DNA of 64,000 nt from Dolomedes plantarius (Eukaryota > Arthropoda > Arachnida > Araneae > Dolomedidae), in NCBI GenBank assembly GCA_907164885.2, contig OU015496.1, positions 106,144,315-106,208,314 on the forward strand, in the 5' to 3' direction. Numbering within the stretch: the first letter of the stretch is position 1; each line of letters starts with the position of its first letter. A program made the position numbers and the translations under genes. Shown in pieces: positions 10,761 to 23,115 of the stretch. The notes under the pieces are model-generated. The model was not told the DNA's origin. It ran no database searches and saw only the letters and a program-made list of their open reading frames with translations.

Positions 10761-11970
10761 ATCTTTAAACCCATTTAAACATAACTTGAAGACTTTAAAT
10801 TATACAATTACCATCTAGAACCTGAAACTTAAAAATGTATGCGTCAATTTGATTATCTTTATACAGTTTATGTACTGTTTTAAATGTATTTTTTAAACCT
10901 TAAATGCTTTTAACAGATAAACATAACTTGAAAACCATAAAGTAAAGACGTGCTTAATGCATTGAGAAATCTAAAACCTACATCTTACTTTAACTAAAGT
11001 GTATGATTTTTTCTAATGCATATACTAAAATGTCATACTAAAATTAAAAAACATTTTATAGAGATAGACTTTTGATAGGGTTTAAACATAAAATGACTTT
11101 GTTATCTTTAAACCCATTTAAACATAACTTGAAGACTTTAAATTATACAATTACCATCTAGAACCTGAAACTTAAAAATGTATGCGTCAATTTGATTATC
11201 TTTATACAGTTTATGTGCTGTTTTAAATGTATTTTTTAAACCTTAAATGCTTTTAACAGATAAACAAAACTTGAAAACCATAAAGTAAAGGCGTGCTTAA
11301 TGCATTGAGAAATCTAAAACCTATATCTTACTTCGACTAAAGCGTATGCTTTCTTCTAATGCATATACTAAAATGTCATACTAAAATTAAAAAACATTTT
11401 ATAGAGATAGACTTTTGATAGGGTTTAAACATAAAATGACTTTGCTATCTTTAAACCCATTTAAACATAACTTGAAGACTTTAAATTATACAATTACCAT
11501 CTAGAACCTGAAACTTAAAAATGTATGCGTCAATTTGATTATCTTTATACAGTTTATGTACTGTTTTAAATGTATTTTTAAAACCTTAAATGCTTTTAAC
11601 AGATAAAGAAAACTTGAAAACCATAAAGTAAAGGCGTGCTTAATGCATTGAGTAATCTAAAACCTACATCTTACTTTGACTAAAGCGTATGCTTTCTTCT
11701 AATGCATATACTAAAATGTCATACTAAAATTAAAAAAAACATTTTATAGAGATAAAGACTTTTGATAGAGTTTAAACATAAAATGACTTTGTTATCTTTA
11801 AGCCCATTTAAACATAACTTGAAGACTTTAAAATATACAATTACCATCTAGAACCTGAAAATTAAAAATGTATGCGTCAATTTGATTATCTTTATACAGT
11901 TTATGTACAGTTTTGAATGTATTTTTAAACCTTAAGTTCTTTTACCAGATAAACAAAACTTGAAAACCAT
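10761..11970. repeat. ~343-bp tandem repeats, left arm
   Basis: Units begin with ATCTTTAAACCC at 10761, 11104, 11447 and (as ATCTTTAAGCCC) 11794, giving spacings of 343, 343 and 347 bp; the fourth unit is partial. Further decayed pieces with CATCTAGAACCTGAAAC occur near 12300. The mirror array is at about 21900-23115. Confidence 0.9.
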
Positions 11971-13562
11971 AAAATTATTTAAGCAATGTGAGAATTCCCC
12001 AGTAGGGTTATTTTTTCCTTTTAATATTTGAAATAAAAACTAAAATATGATTCAATCTTGATAATTCTTTAAATTAAATATACATACCATAACAATCCAT
12101 ACTATTAAATCTGCAAGAGAAGGTATCAAATTTGTCTCGCGATGTTAATAGAGAAGATTCTTACATTATCATAAATAATACAGACTTTATTATTTTTAGA
12201 AGATATTTTCATGAGTTCATTTTAGAAGTAATTGAATCAAGGTTTGAATCCTACAGCAGTAAGGGGTATATGCAAACATGAAGACTTTAAATAATACAAT
12301 TTCCATCTAGAACCTGAAACTTAAAAATATATGTATCAATTTAAGTATCTTTATATAGTTTATGTACAGTTTTGAATTTATTTCAAACCATAAGCATTTT
12401 TAAAACTTTAAATCTATGTTATAAGTTAAGATGCTTACTAAAATTAAAAACATTTTATAGAGATAAAGACTTGAAAGATAAAATTTGCAAGTTTTAATCC
12501 TAAATATTATATCTTATCCAGAAATGTAGACTATTAATATATGATTTTTAACCTTACATGCTTTCCACGATTACCTAAATTGCGATATAATGTTAAATTC
12601 CACAGATTTTAAGATATCTATTTAACCTAAGATGTTTATAAATCCTACCTAAATTGAATAGTTTCTGCATAACAACATAAACTGCGTAAACAACTAAATA
12701 TTAACTTAATTTACATAAGAGCATAAGATTTCCTTTTTGATAACAAAATTATACATATTGCTAAATTAAAATTCTTGGTATACTTTCATATAAGATAGTT
12801 TTCTACATACAAAGTAATAGTTAGAATTAAAATTACTATTAATTCTAATTTTAACATGAAAAAACGTATACGTTATAAAACTTATATAATAAAATAGATC
12901 TTTGAAAAATATTCTATAAAAAGTAATAAAACATATTACGGAAACTTTAAATTAATTTATGTTAGACGAGATCATCTTAAGCATTTAAATAGTTTTTCAA
13001 AACATGATTTAAATAAATAATATACACTTTTTGATCAACAAAATTGAATAGTGAATCCTTTGCTTTCGAATGGGTAATTACAATAGTTCTACCAAGATAT
13101 GCAATTTTATATGTCGATAAAGGTAGTTTAACTTCACAGTTATAATCTTAACAGATAACAAAACCATAAATAGTTAACATTTTTTACATGAAATATAGAC
13201 TTATTTTTACTTAACTTTAGGAAATTGCAATATTTATTGAAATATAGACACGTAAAATGACTTTCAACCGTTAAAAGTTTTTGCAAGAAATCTAACAACA
13301 CTTTAAAAAGTATATTTCTTCTTCAAACATATATAAAAGCTTTTAATATTAACACAAAACTTATACAATTTTATCTAAATTCATTCAAATATATATTTTA
13401 ACATAACGCTGTATAATAAAATTGTATAGACCTATAATATTTGCATTGAAAATTGTTTGATTCTAAAATTTCTTCTTTAAATAAGAGATTTTAATATTCA
13501 CACAGCATTTTAAATAACATGTTTTACTAGAAAATAAATTTTCAAAACGTGCATAAACTTAC

Positions 13563-14614
13563 ATGGCCTTGATGCGATGCCGAGGGACCTGTTTGAGAAT
13601 CCGTTATAGGCCTGGCTTCTTCATTATTCCACGTCTGCTGCGAATTAGCCCATTCGTCGGGCATTTCAGCAGCGTTAATTATTTCCCATAGTTCTTGAGC
13701 AGGAATATCAAAATTAATAAACTGAAAATTAAAATTATTATTAGTTAAATATCGCATAATTACATTTCAGCATTATTAAAGATATGAAATAAATATAGCA
13801 CTTTAATCTTTACACATTATTAAAAATATAATTAATCTTTTACACATTATTTAAAAAATAAAAGTCAATGAACTAAAATGATTAAGATTGGTTTTAGTTA
13901 ATAATAAAATATATTTCAGCATTATTAAGAAATATCACTTTAATCTTTACACATTATTAAAAATATAATTAATCTTTTACACATTATTTTAAAAAATAAA
14001 AGTCAATGAACTAAATTGATTAAGATTGGTTTTAGTTAAATAATATCTATGCATTGTTAAAGTTAATAATAAAATATATTTCAGCATTATTAAGAAATAA
14101 CACTTTAATCTTTACACATTATTAAAAATATAATTAATCTGTTAGACATTATTAAGAAATAAATATAATTCAACTTTTACAGATTATTAAGATAACATAT
14201 TTATCTGAAAAGATTATATTATACTTTAACATAGGGAATAAAGAGAAGAATATAATACATTAGCATCTTCGAACTGCTTTTCAATGTCCATCTGAAATAA
14301 AGGTTTAAAAAATATTAGCATTTATCAAACATAGAAATTTTATTATCCATTTAAAAAATAATTATTCCATGCTAAGTTAATAGTGATTTAAGTTTTAAAA
14401 TTATCCATCTTAATAAGTTTAAAATATTGATTAAATTAACATTGATTCAAGTTAAAATTATTTCGTATCAATTTAAGTTTAAAATATATCAGTTTAAAAT
14501 ATTGATTAAATTAACATTGATTCAAGTTAAAATTATTTCGTATCAATTTAAGTTTAAAATATATCAGTTTAAAATTTATAAAATACTTACTTGATTATCC
14601 ATGTTAGAGCTCAT
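13563..14614 (-). CDS. Small spliced gene B, left-arm copy (three exons seen)
   Basis: Mirror copy of the gene described at 19265-20314, on the minus strand: exon 1 at 14591-14614 (ATG at 14614), exon 2 at 14259-14291, exon 3 at 13563-13721. Splice borders and phase are the same as in the right arm. The product is unknown. Exon 3 encodes an acidic peptide with INFDIPAQELWEIINAAEMP and a Ser/Thr/Gln-rich end. Exonic sequence looks the same in both arms, so this copy also appears undamaged. It is transcribed away from the palindrome centre and is divergent from gene A of the same arm. Confidence 0.45.
13780..14170. repeat. AT-rich tandem repeats inside intron 2, left arm
   Basis: Blocks containing CTTTAATCTTTACACATTA and GATTAAGATTGGTTTTAGTT recur two to three times with spacings of roughly 120-150 bp. 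The mirror copy is at about 19710-20100. A separate 63-bp-scale duplication (ATTTCGTATCAATTTAAG) lies at about 14400-14580 in intron 1, with its mirror at 19300-19480. Confidence 0.7.
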
Positions 14615-15790
14615 CTTGAAATTTTTCTTGGTAACGTGCAAAGTAAGAGCTAAGTACAAAATGGCTGACCCACGTTAGTTAATCTTGATTATCAGCGATA
14701 AAAGTTCACTAAAAGTCGAAGTTAAAGTGCATACATTTAACCTGGAATGAATCTATGATAAGATAAATAATTATTTTACTATCATTTAAGGAATCGTTCA
14801 CGCTCCTTTTATTTAATTTGTCAAGAGTTGGCAACAATTCTACGATAAGTTGCATTCCGTTATCTTTGTTTGTTTTAGTAAACAAGACTTAATCAGTATC
14901 TTTAATCGAAACTGTTGAAAAACAGGAAGTGTAACATCAGATAAGATGCCTAATCAAAGTTAAACAATTGATACACGTTTTGCTAACCAAAACTTTATTC
15001 GATAGGTTAATTTTCAAATCTGAAACAAGCTTTGCTAACTGCTAATACAGTTTATTAATGTTGTTAATAGAGTTTTAATAACGAAGTTGTTCGATTAATA
15101 CTTGCAAAACTGCAACTACTAAGTTGATCGAATATATATTAAATTGTATTAAGTTAAAATTCTAGTTTTCACATGAAAAAACATTATGCAATATAAGTAT
15201 TAAAATTAAGTCTTTGAAATATTCTATAAAAAGTAATGAAATATACTATGGAGACACTTACCCATTGTTACTAAGCTTGGTATTAATTAATAAAATTATA
15301 AAGATCTATTAATAATACTTTGAAATATTCTGTAAAAGGTAACTTAGAATAACTTTTAAACATGATTATTCTATAAAAAATACAATATTATCAGTAACAG
15401 CAGCAGATAGTATATTCAAGATTATTGAAAACAACGTAACAGAGAATAAAATTTTAGATTATAAAGCAACAAAGGCTAATTTTCAAATGTACACTGTCAA
15501 CCTCTACTATCAGTATTTTACGATTCATTGAAGTGGAAGTTATAGTTAAGTTCTTATTCTCACTTAACATTTTGATAACTTAAAAGTTTAACGTTGTATT
15601 GTACAATCGACACTTATCAGAATAATATAAATTGCTAGTAATCTTATCTAATGGCGAAATAAAATAAACTATGAGTCATAGAAACTTATCTTATCTGATA
15701 TAGTGATTCATTAGACAAAAAAAAAACCTTAAATTCAGTCGCTTGCTAGATTTTCAATCGGAGAGGGCTGTTTTAGAGTGCTTGTGCTGT
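14615..15790. promoter_or_regulatory. Intergenic region between divergent genes B and A, left arm
   Basis: About 1.2 kb between the gene B start and the gene A start holds multiple WGATAR/YTATCW sites, several in close doublets such as ATAAGATAAATAA (near 14760) and TTATCTTATCTGATA (near 15690). It may be a shared promoter region. The mirror copy at 18100-19264 is described in the findings. Confidence 0.35.
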
Positions 15791-15804
15791 TTATCTGTCA
15801 GATT

Positions 15805-16762
15805 ATGAAACCTGCATTTAAAAAAATGAAGGAACAGCTTGTTCCTGAAAAGATTGGTATGAGCAAAATTATGAAAATACAGATTTTTGCATGCATAATT
15901 TTGCTGAAGGAATCTTAAATGTTTTAAAAATTGAACAGAGAAAAAAAGAAGTTAATTGCTTCGGCCCATCAATGAAAAAATATTTCAATCTTGGATGTAA
16001 TATTCTTGGATGTAATGTTTTTGCAACTGTCCACATGCATATCAGTGGTGCAGCAGTCCACATCACTAAATTTAAAGAAAGTCACCTACATAAACTTCAA
16101 AGGGAAAAAGGAGTGTCAATGCATGGAGATACCTGGATTGAATTTAATAAGAAACTTCCTAACATCTCAACTGAATATAAGACACTTCATGTATTGCAAA
16201 CAACGAAATAATCGCTATTATAGATCAGGAAGTGTGTATTCTACAGGGGATGTATCGCATGAAAAATGCTAATTATGACTTAGATTCCGGAATTAAGTTG
16301 AATAGATATGAACTAAAACAACTTTGTGATTATGCTTCAGACATTACAGATTGTGTCGAACACACAATTTTATGTCGTACTTTGCCTCACATTCTACAAG
16401 AAAATATTGTCGATTCCATCTCCGATTGTTTTAAAGAACATTGTAATGTAGATGATGCGCTTGAAAATTTTTTCAGATGTGTTAAACAAGAACTGTTCAA
16501 TGTATGTCATAAACTGTTTAAATGTGAAGGATGTATTATGAACCACCCCTCCCAATATCAGCATTTGTGTCTAAAAAGCAGTGCTTTAGAAAAATATAAA
16601 AGTCTTGGTAAAATACCAATTTTTCATATAAGTATTCAAGATATTGTTAAAAATATATGTGATACATATTGTACATGTGTATACATTAATACTGAAATTT
16701 TTAATAATCTTTGCGTCGATGATTTTAAATACTATTTCGAAAACGGAATAGTTAAAGTGTAA
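15805..16762 (+). pseudogene. Gene A, left-arm copy with two frameshifts
   Basis: Nucleotide-for-nucleotide mirror of the intact gene at 17116-18075 except for two single-base deletions in A-runs: one after the codons for LVPEK (about 15850) and one after TEYK (about 16178). These split the frame into pieces. Because both differences are in homopolymers, sequencing or assembly error is a real possibility; otherwise one arm has begun to decay while the other is intact. A polyadenylation signal AATAAA lies about 85 bases after the stop. Confidence 0.75.
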
Positions 16763-16916
16763 ATACTTTTGGATTATTCTAATGATTTGAAATTTCACTC
16801 TAAGGAATATCTTCAAGAATTGTAAGAATTTTTTTAGATATGTTAAATAAAGGTTGCTTTAAGAATGAATTATTCCATTTTTTATGTCTATGTGTGTTTT
16901 AATTTAAATGATATCT

Positions 16917-16962
16917 TAAAAATTATTATTAATATATCTTTAAATTAAAATAAAAATTTTTT
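16917..16962. other. 46-bp centre of the palindrome
   Basis: AT-only-like spacer between the arm ends ATGATATC and GATATCAT. Such a short loop fits a snap-back or fold-over replication product better than two independent insertions. Confidence 0.85.
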
Positions 16963-17115
16963 GATATCATTTAAATTAAAACACACATAGACATAAAAAA
17001 TGGAATAATTCATTCTTAAAGCAACCTTTATTTAACATATCTAAAAAAATTCTTACAATTCTTGAAGATATTCCTTAGAGTGAAATTTCAAATCATTAGA
17101 ATAATCCAAAAGTAT

Positions 17116-18075
17116 TTACACTTTAACTATTCCGTTTTCGAAATAGTATTTAAAATCATCGACGCAAAGATTATTAAAAATTTCAGTATTAATGTATACA
17201 CATGTACAATATGTATCACATATATTTTTAACAATATCTTGAATACTTATATGAAAAATTGGTATTTTACCAAGACTTTTATATTTTTCTAAAGCACTGC
17301 TTTTTAGACACAAATGCTGATATTGGGAGGGGTGGTTCATAATACATCCTTCACATTTAAACAGTTTATGACATACATTGAACAGTTCTTGTTTAACACA
17401 TCTGAAAAAATTTTCAAGCGCATCATCTACATTACAATGTTCTTTAAAACAATCGGAGATGGAATCGACAATATTTTCTTGTAGAATGTGAGGCAAAGTA
17501 CGACATAAAATTGTGTGTTCGACACAATCTGTAATGTCTGAAGCATAATCACAAAGTTGTTTTAGTTCATATCTATTCAACTTAATTCCGGAATCTAAGT
17601 CATAATTAGCATTTTTCATGCGATACATCCCCTGTAGAATACACACTTCCTGATCTATAATAGCGATTATTTCGTTGTTTGCAATACATGAAGTGTCTTT
17701 ATATTCAGTTGAGATGTTAGGAAGTTTCTTATTAAATTCAATCCAGGTATCTCCATGCATTGACACCCCTTTTTCCCTTTGAAGTTTATGTAGGTGACTT
17801 TCTTTAAATTTAGTGATGTGGACTGCTGCACCACTGATATGCATGTGGACAGTTGCAAAAACATTACATCCAAGAATATTACATCCAAGATTGAAATATT
17901 TTTTCATTGATGGGCCGAAGCAATTAACTTCTTTTTTTCTCTGTTCAATTTTTAAAACATTTAAGATTCCTTCAGCAAAATTATGCATGCAAAAATCTGT
18001 ATTTTCATAATTTTGCTCATACCAATCTTTTTCAGGAACAAGCTGTTCCTTCATTTTTTTAAATGCAGGTTTCAT
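17116..18075 (-). CDS. Gene A: 319-aa protein, possible tandem PC4-like segments
   Basis: Longest undamaged gene in the window that is not a known transposon enzyme. I do not recognise it as a whole. The start is placed at the ATG at 18075 (MKPAFKKM); an open frame extends nine codons upstream without ATG and contains TGTCAG, so a spliced 5' exon is possible. Residues about 72-121 (VHIT...KGVSMHGDTWIEF...LP) and 140-181 (...DSGIKLNRYELKQL) each resemble the strand plus KGI/GVxLxxxxWxxL helix end of the PC4/p15 ssDNA-binding fold; this is a weak visual match. The C-terminal half is rich in cysteine (about 14 Cys in residues 175-305, several as CxxC or CxC). No signal peptide or membrane segment. 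AATAAA follows the stop. An ssDNA-binding or transcription role in the element is inference. Confidence 0.6.
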   Translation of the reverse strand: MKPAFKKMKEQLVPEKDWYEQNYENTDFCMHNFAEGILNVLKIEQRKKEVNCFGPSMKKYFNLGCNILGCNVFATVHMHISGAAVHITKFKESHLHKLQREKGVSMHGDTWIEFNKKLPNISTEYKDTSCIANNEIIAIIDQEVCILQGMYRMKNANYDLDSGIKLNRYELKQLCDYASDITDCVEHTILCRTLPHILQENIVDSISDCFKEHCNVDDALENFFRCVKQELFNVCHKLFKCEGCIMNHPSQYQHLCLKSSALEKYKSLGKIPIFHISIQDIVKNICDTYCTCVYINTEIFNNLCVDDFKYYFENGIVKV

Positions 18076-18099
18076 AATCTGACAGATAAACAGCACAAG

Positions 18100-19264
18100 C
18101 ACTCTAAAACAGCCCTCTCCGATTGAAAATCTAGCAAGCGACTGAATTTAAGGTTTTTTTTTGTCTAATGAATCACTATATCAGATAAGATAAGTTTCTA
18201 TGACTCATAGTTTATTTTATTTCGCCATTAGATAAGATTACTAGCAATTTATATTATTCTGATAAGTGTCGATTGTACAATACAACGTTAAACTTTTAAG
18301 TTATCAAAATGTTAAGTGAGAATAAGAACTTAACTATAACTTCCACTTCAATGAATCGTAAAATACTGATAGTAGAGGTTGACAGTGTACATTTGAAAAT
18401 TAGCCTTTGTTGCTTTATAATCTAAAATTTTATTCTCTGTTACGTTGTTTTCAATAATCTTGAATATACTATCTGCTGCTGTTACTGATAATATTGTATT
18501 TTTTATAGAATAATCATGTTTAAAAGTTATTCTAAGTTACCTTTTACAGAATATTTCAAAGTATTATTAATAGATCTTTATAATTTTATTAATTAATACC
18601 AAGCTTAGTAACAATGGGTAAGTGTCTCCATAGTATATTTCATTACTTTTTATAGAATATTTCAAAGACTTAATTTTAATACTTATATTGCATAATGTTT
18701 TTTCATGTGAAAACTAGAATTTTAACTTAATACAATTTAATATATATTCGATCAACTTAGTAGTTGCAGTTTTGCAAGTATTAATCGAACAACTTCGTTA
18801 TTAAAACTCTATTAACAACATTAATAAACTGTATTAGCAGTTAGCAAAGCTTGTTTCAGATTTGAAAATTAACCTATCGAATAAAGTTTTGGTTAGCAAA
18901 ACGTGTATCAATTGTTTAACTTTGATTAGGCATCTTATCTGATGTTACACTTCCTGTTTTTCAACAGTTTCGATTAAAGATACTGATTAAGTCTTGTTTA
19001 CTAAAACAAACAAAGATAACGGAATGCAACTTATCGTAGAATTGTTGCCAACTCTTGACAAATTAAATAAAAGGAGCGTGAACGATTCCTTAAATGATAG
19101 TAAAATAATTATTTATCTTATCATAGATTCATTCCAGGTTAAATGTATGCACTTTAACTTCGACTTTTAGTGAACTTTTATCGCTGATAATCAAGATTAA
19201 CTAACGTGGGTCAGCCATTTTGTACTTAGCTCTTACTTTGCACGTTACCAAGAAAAATTTCAAG
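18100..19264. promoter_or_regulatory. Putative bidirectional promoter with GATA-site cluster, right arm
   Basis: The region between the divergent starts of gene A and gene B contains about ten WGATAR sites on either strand, including the doublets CAGATAAGATAAG (near 18182) and TTATCTTATCA (near 19113) and singles near 18230, 18260, 18934, 19013 and 19186. AT-rich sequence yields such sites by chance at perhaps half this density, so the signal is suggestive only. Confidence 0.35.
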
Positions 19265-20314
19265 ATGAGCTCTAACATGGATAATCAAGTAAGTATTTTA
19301 TAAATTTTAAACTGATATATTTTAAACTTAAATTGATACGAAATAATTTTAACTTGAATCAATGTTAATTTAATCAATATTTTAAACTGATATATTTAAA
19401 CTTAAATTGATACGAAATAATTTTAACTTGAATCAATGTTAATTTAATCAATATTTTAAACTTATTAAGATGGATAATTTTAAAACTTAAATCACTATTA
19501 ACTTAGCATGGAATAATTATTTTTTAAATGGATAATAAAATTTCTATGTTTGATAAATGCTAATATTTTTTAAACCTTTATTTCAGATGGACATTGAAAA
19601 GCAGTTCGAAGATGCTAATGTATTATATTCTTCTCTTTATTCCCTATGTTAAAGTATAATATAATCTTTTCAGATAAATATGTTATCTTAATAATCTGTA
19701 AAAGTTGAATTATATTTATTTCTTAATAATGTCTAACAGATTAATTATATTTTTAATAATGTGTAAAGATTAAAGTGTTATTTCTTAATAATGCTGAAAT
19801 ATATTTTATTATTAACTTTAACAATGCATAGATATTATTTAACTAAAACCAATCTTAATCAATTTAGTTCATTGACTTTTATTTTTAAAATAATGTGTAA
19901 AAGATTAATTATATTTTTAATAATGTGTAAAGATTAAAGTGATATTTCTTAATAATGCTGAAATATATTTTATTATTAACTAAAACCAATCTTAATCATT
20001 TTAGTTCATTGACTTTTATTTTTTAAATAATGTGTAAAAGATTAATTATATTTTTAATAATGTGTAAAGATTAAAGTGCTATATTTATTTCATATCTTTA
20101 ATAATGCTGAAATGTAATTATGCGATATTTAACTAATAATAATTTTAATTTTCAGTTTATTAATTTTGATATTCCTGCTCAAGAACTATGGGAAATAATT
20201 AACGCTGCTGAAATGCCCGACGAATGGGCTAATTCGCAGCAGACGTGGAATAATGAAGAAGCCAGGCCTATAACGGATTCTCAAACAGGTCCCTCGGCAT
20301 CGCATCAAGGCCAT
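19265..20314 (+). CDS. Small spliced gene B, right-arm copy (three exons seen)
   Basis: Three short exons join in one frame: exon 1 19265-19288 (ATG, 8 codons, then GTAAGT), exon 2 19587-19619 (after TTTATTTCAG, 11 codons, then GTATTA), exon 3 20156-20314 (after TTTTAATTTTCAG, 53 codons, then GTAAGT). All three have lengths divisible by three and phase 0, and the donor and acceptor sites are strong. The joined product is acidic, with QFEDAN, then INFDIPAQELWEIINAAEMP and a Trp-, Gln- and Ser-containing end. No known domain is recognised. The message must continue; five copies of a possible terminal exon (CAG then GTTCTAGATGG, eight codons and a stop) lie in the tandem repeats at 21563, 22022, 22369, 22712 and 23055. 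Exon prediction is by eye, without transcript evidence. Confidence 0.5.
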
Positions 20315-21899
20315 GTAAGTTTATGCACGTTTTGAAAATTTATTTTCTAGTAAAACATGTTATTTAAAATGCTGTGTGAATATTAAAATCTCTTATTTAA
20401 AGAAGAAATTTAGAATCAAACAATTTTCAATGCAAATATTATAGGTCTATACAATTTTATTATACAGCGTTATGTTAAAATATATATTTGAATGAATTTA
20501 GATAAAATTGTATAAGTTTTGTGTTAATATTAAAAGCTTTTATATATGTTTGAAGAAGAAATATACTTTTTAAAGTGTTGTTAGATTTCTTGCAAAAACT
20601 TTTAACGGTTGAAAGTCATTTTACGTGTCTATATTTCAATAAATATTGCAATTTCCTAAAGTTAAGTAAAAATAAGTCTATATTTCATGTAAAAAATGTT
20701 AACTATTTATGGTTTTGTTATCTGTTAAGATTATAACTGTGAAGTTAAACTACCTTTATCGACATATAAAATTGCATATCTTGGTAGAACTATTGTAATT
20801 ACCCATTCGAAAGCAAAGGATTCACTATTCAATTTTGTTGATCAAAAAGTGTATATTATTTATTTAAATCATGTTTTGAAAAACTATTTAAATGCTTAAG
20901 ATGATCTCGTCTAACATAAATTAATTTAAAGTTTCCGTAATATGTTTTATTACTTTTTATAGAATATTTTTCAAAGATCTATTTTATTATATAAGTTTTA
21001 TAACGTATACGTTTTTTCATGTTAAAATTAGAATTAATAGTAATTTTAATTCTAACTATTACTTTGTATGTAGAAAACTATCTTATATGAAAGTATACCA
21101 AGAATTTTAATTTAGCAATATGTATAATTTTGTTATCAAAAAGGAAATCTTATGCTCTTATGTAAATTAAGTTAATATTTAGTTGTTTACGCAGTTTATG
21201 TTGTTATGCAGAAACTATTCAATTTAGGTAGGATTTATAAACATCTTAGGTTAAATAGATATCTTAAAATCTGTGGAATTTAACATTATATCGCAATTTA
21301 GGTAATCGTGGAAAGCATGTAAGGTTAAAAATCATATATTAATAGTCTACATTTCTGGATAAGATATAATATTTAGGATTAAAACTTGCAAATTTTATCT
21401 TTCAAGTCTTTATCTCTATAAAATGTTTTTAATTTTAGTAAGCGTCTTAACTTATAACATAGATTTAAAGTTTTAAAAATGCTTATGGTTTGAAATAAAT
21501 TCAAAACTGTACATAAACTATATAAAGATACTTAAATTGATACATATATTTTTAAGTTTCAGGTTCTAGATGGAAATTGTATTATTTAAAGTCTTCATGT
21601 TTGCATATACCCCTTACTGCTGCAGGATTCAAACCTTGATTCAATTACTTCTAAAATGAACTCATGAAAATATCTTCTAAAAATAATAAAGTCTGTATTA
21701 TTTATGATAATGTAAGAATCTTCTCTATTAACATCGCGAGACAAATTTGATACCTTCTCTTGCAGATTTAATAGTATGGATTGTTATGGTATGTATATTT
21801 AATTTAAAGAATTATCAAGATTGAATCATATTTTAGTTTTTATTTCAAATATTAAAAGGAAAAAATAACCCTACTGGGGAATTCTCACATTGCTTAAAT

Positions 21900-23115
21900 A
21901 ATTTTATGGTTTTCAAGTTTTGTTTATCTGGTAAAAGAACTTAAGGTTTAAAAATACATTCAAAACTGTACATAAACTGTATAAAGATAATCAAATTGAC
22001 GCATACATTTTTAATTTTCAGGTTCTAGATGGTAATTGTATATTTTAAAGTCTTCAAGTTATGTTTAAATGGGCTTAAAGATAACAAAGTCATTTTATGT
22101 TTAAACTCTATCAAAAGTCTTTATCTCTATAAAATGTTTTTTTTAATTTTAGTATGACATTTTAGTATATGCATTAGAAGAAAGCATACGCTTTAGTCAA
22201 AGTAAGATGTAGGTTTTAGATTACTCAATGCATTAAGCACGCCTTTACTTTATGGTTTTCAAGTTTTCTTTATCTGTTAAAAGCATTTAAGGTTTTAAAA
22301 ATACATTTAAAACAGTACATAAACTGTATAAAGATAATCAAATTGACGCATACATTTTTAAGTTTCAGGTTCTAGATGGTAATTGTATAATTTAAAGTCT
22401 TCAAGTTATGTTTAAATGGGTTTAAAGATAGCAAAGTCATTTTATGTTTAAACCCTATCAAAAGTCTATCTCTATAAAATGTTTTTTAATTTTAGTATGA
22501 CATTTTAGTATATGCATTAGAAGAAAGCATACGCTTTAGTCGAAGTAAGATATAGGTTTTAGATTTCTCAATGCATTAAGCACGCCTTTACTTTATGGTT
22601 TTCAAGTTTTGTTTATCTGTTAAAAGCATTTAAGGTTTAAAAAATACATTTAAAACAGCACATAAACTGTATAAAGATAATCAAATTGACGCATACATTT
22701 TTAAGTTTCAGGTTCTAGATGGTAATTGTATAATTTAAAGTCTTCAAGTTATGTTTAAATGGGTTTAAAGATAACAAAGTCATTTTATGTTTAAACCCTA
22801 TCAAAAGTCTATCTCTATAAAATGTTTTTTAATTTTAGTATGACATTTTAGTATATGCATTAGAAAAAATCATACACTTTAGTTAAAGTAAGATGTAGGT
22901 TTTAGATTTCTCAATGCATTAAGCACGTCTTTACTTTATGGTTTTCAAGTTATGTTTATCTGTTAAAAGCATTTAAGGTTTAAAAAATACATTTAAAACA
23001 GTACATAAACTGTATAAAGATAATCAAATTGACGCATACATTTTTAAGTTTCAGGTTCTAGATGGTAATTGTATAATTTAAAGTCTTCAAGTTATGTTTA
23101 AATGGGTTTAAAGAT
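21900..23115. repeat. ~343-bp tandem repeats, right arm
   Basis: Mirror of 10761-11970. Each unit carries a polypyrimidine/CAG acceptor-like site before GTTCTAGATGG; the acceptor positions are spaced 459, 347, 343 and 343 bp. Confidence 0.9.

Larger units (their letters stand above)
9737..16916 (+). repeat. Left arm of the palindrome
   Basis: Matches the right arm in reverse complement over about 7.18 kb. Sums of paired coordinates stay between 33876 and 33879, so only a few single-base indels separate the arms. Differences include one base in an A-run at about 15717-15726 and an A/G change near 16109. Confidence 0.95.

Noticed and set aside
10568..10774. A 68-codon frame (mirror at 23102-23308) beside the tandem repeats
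   Set aside because: Extremely AT-rich, no motif. It could be a terminal exon of gene B, but no phase-compatible junction is compelling.
10761..11970. CRISPR-like array
   Set aside because: The 343-bp units are contiguous tandem repeats without unique spacers, in eukaryotic DNA.
15891..16272. Separate small genes within the left-arm gene A region
   Set aside because: They are pieces of one gene split by two single-base deletions, as shown by the intact right-arm copy.
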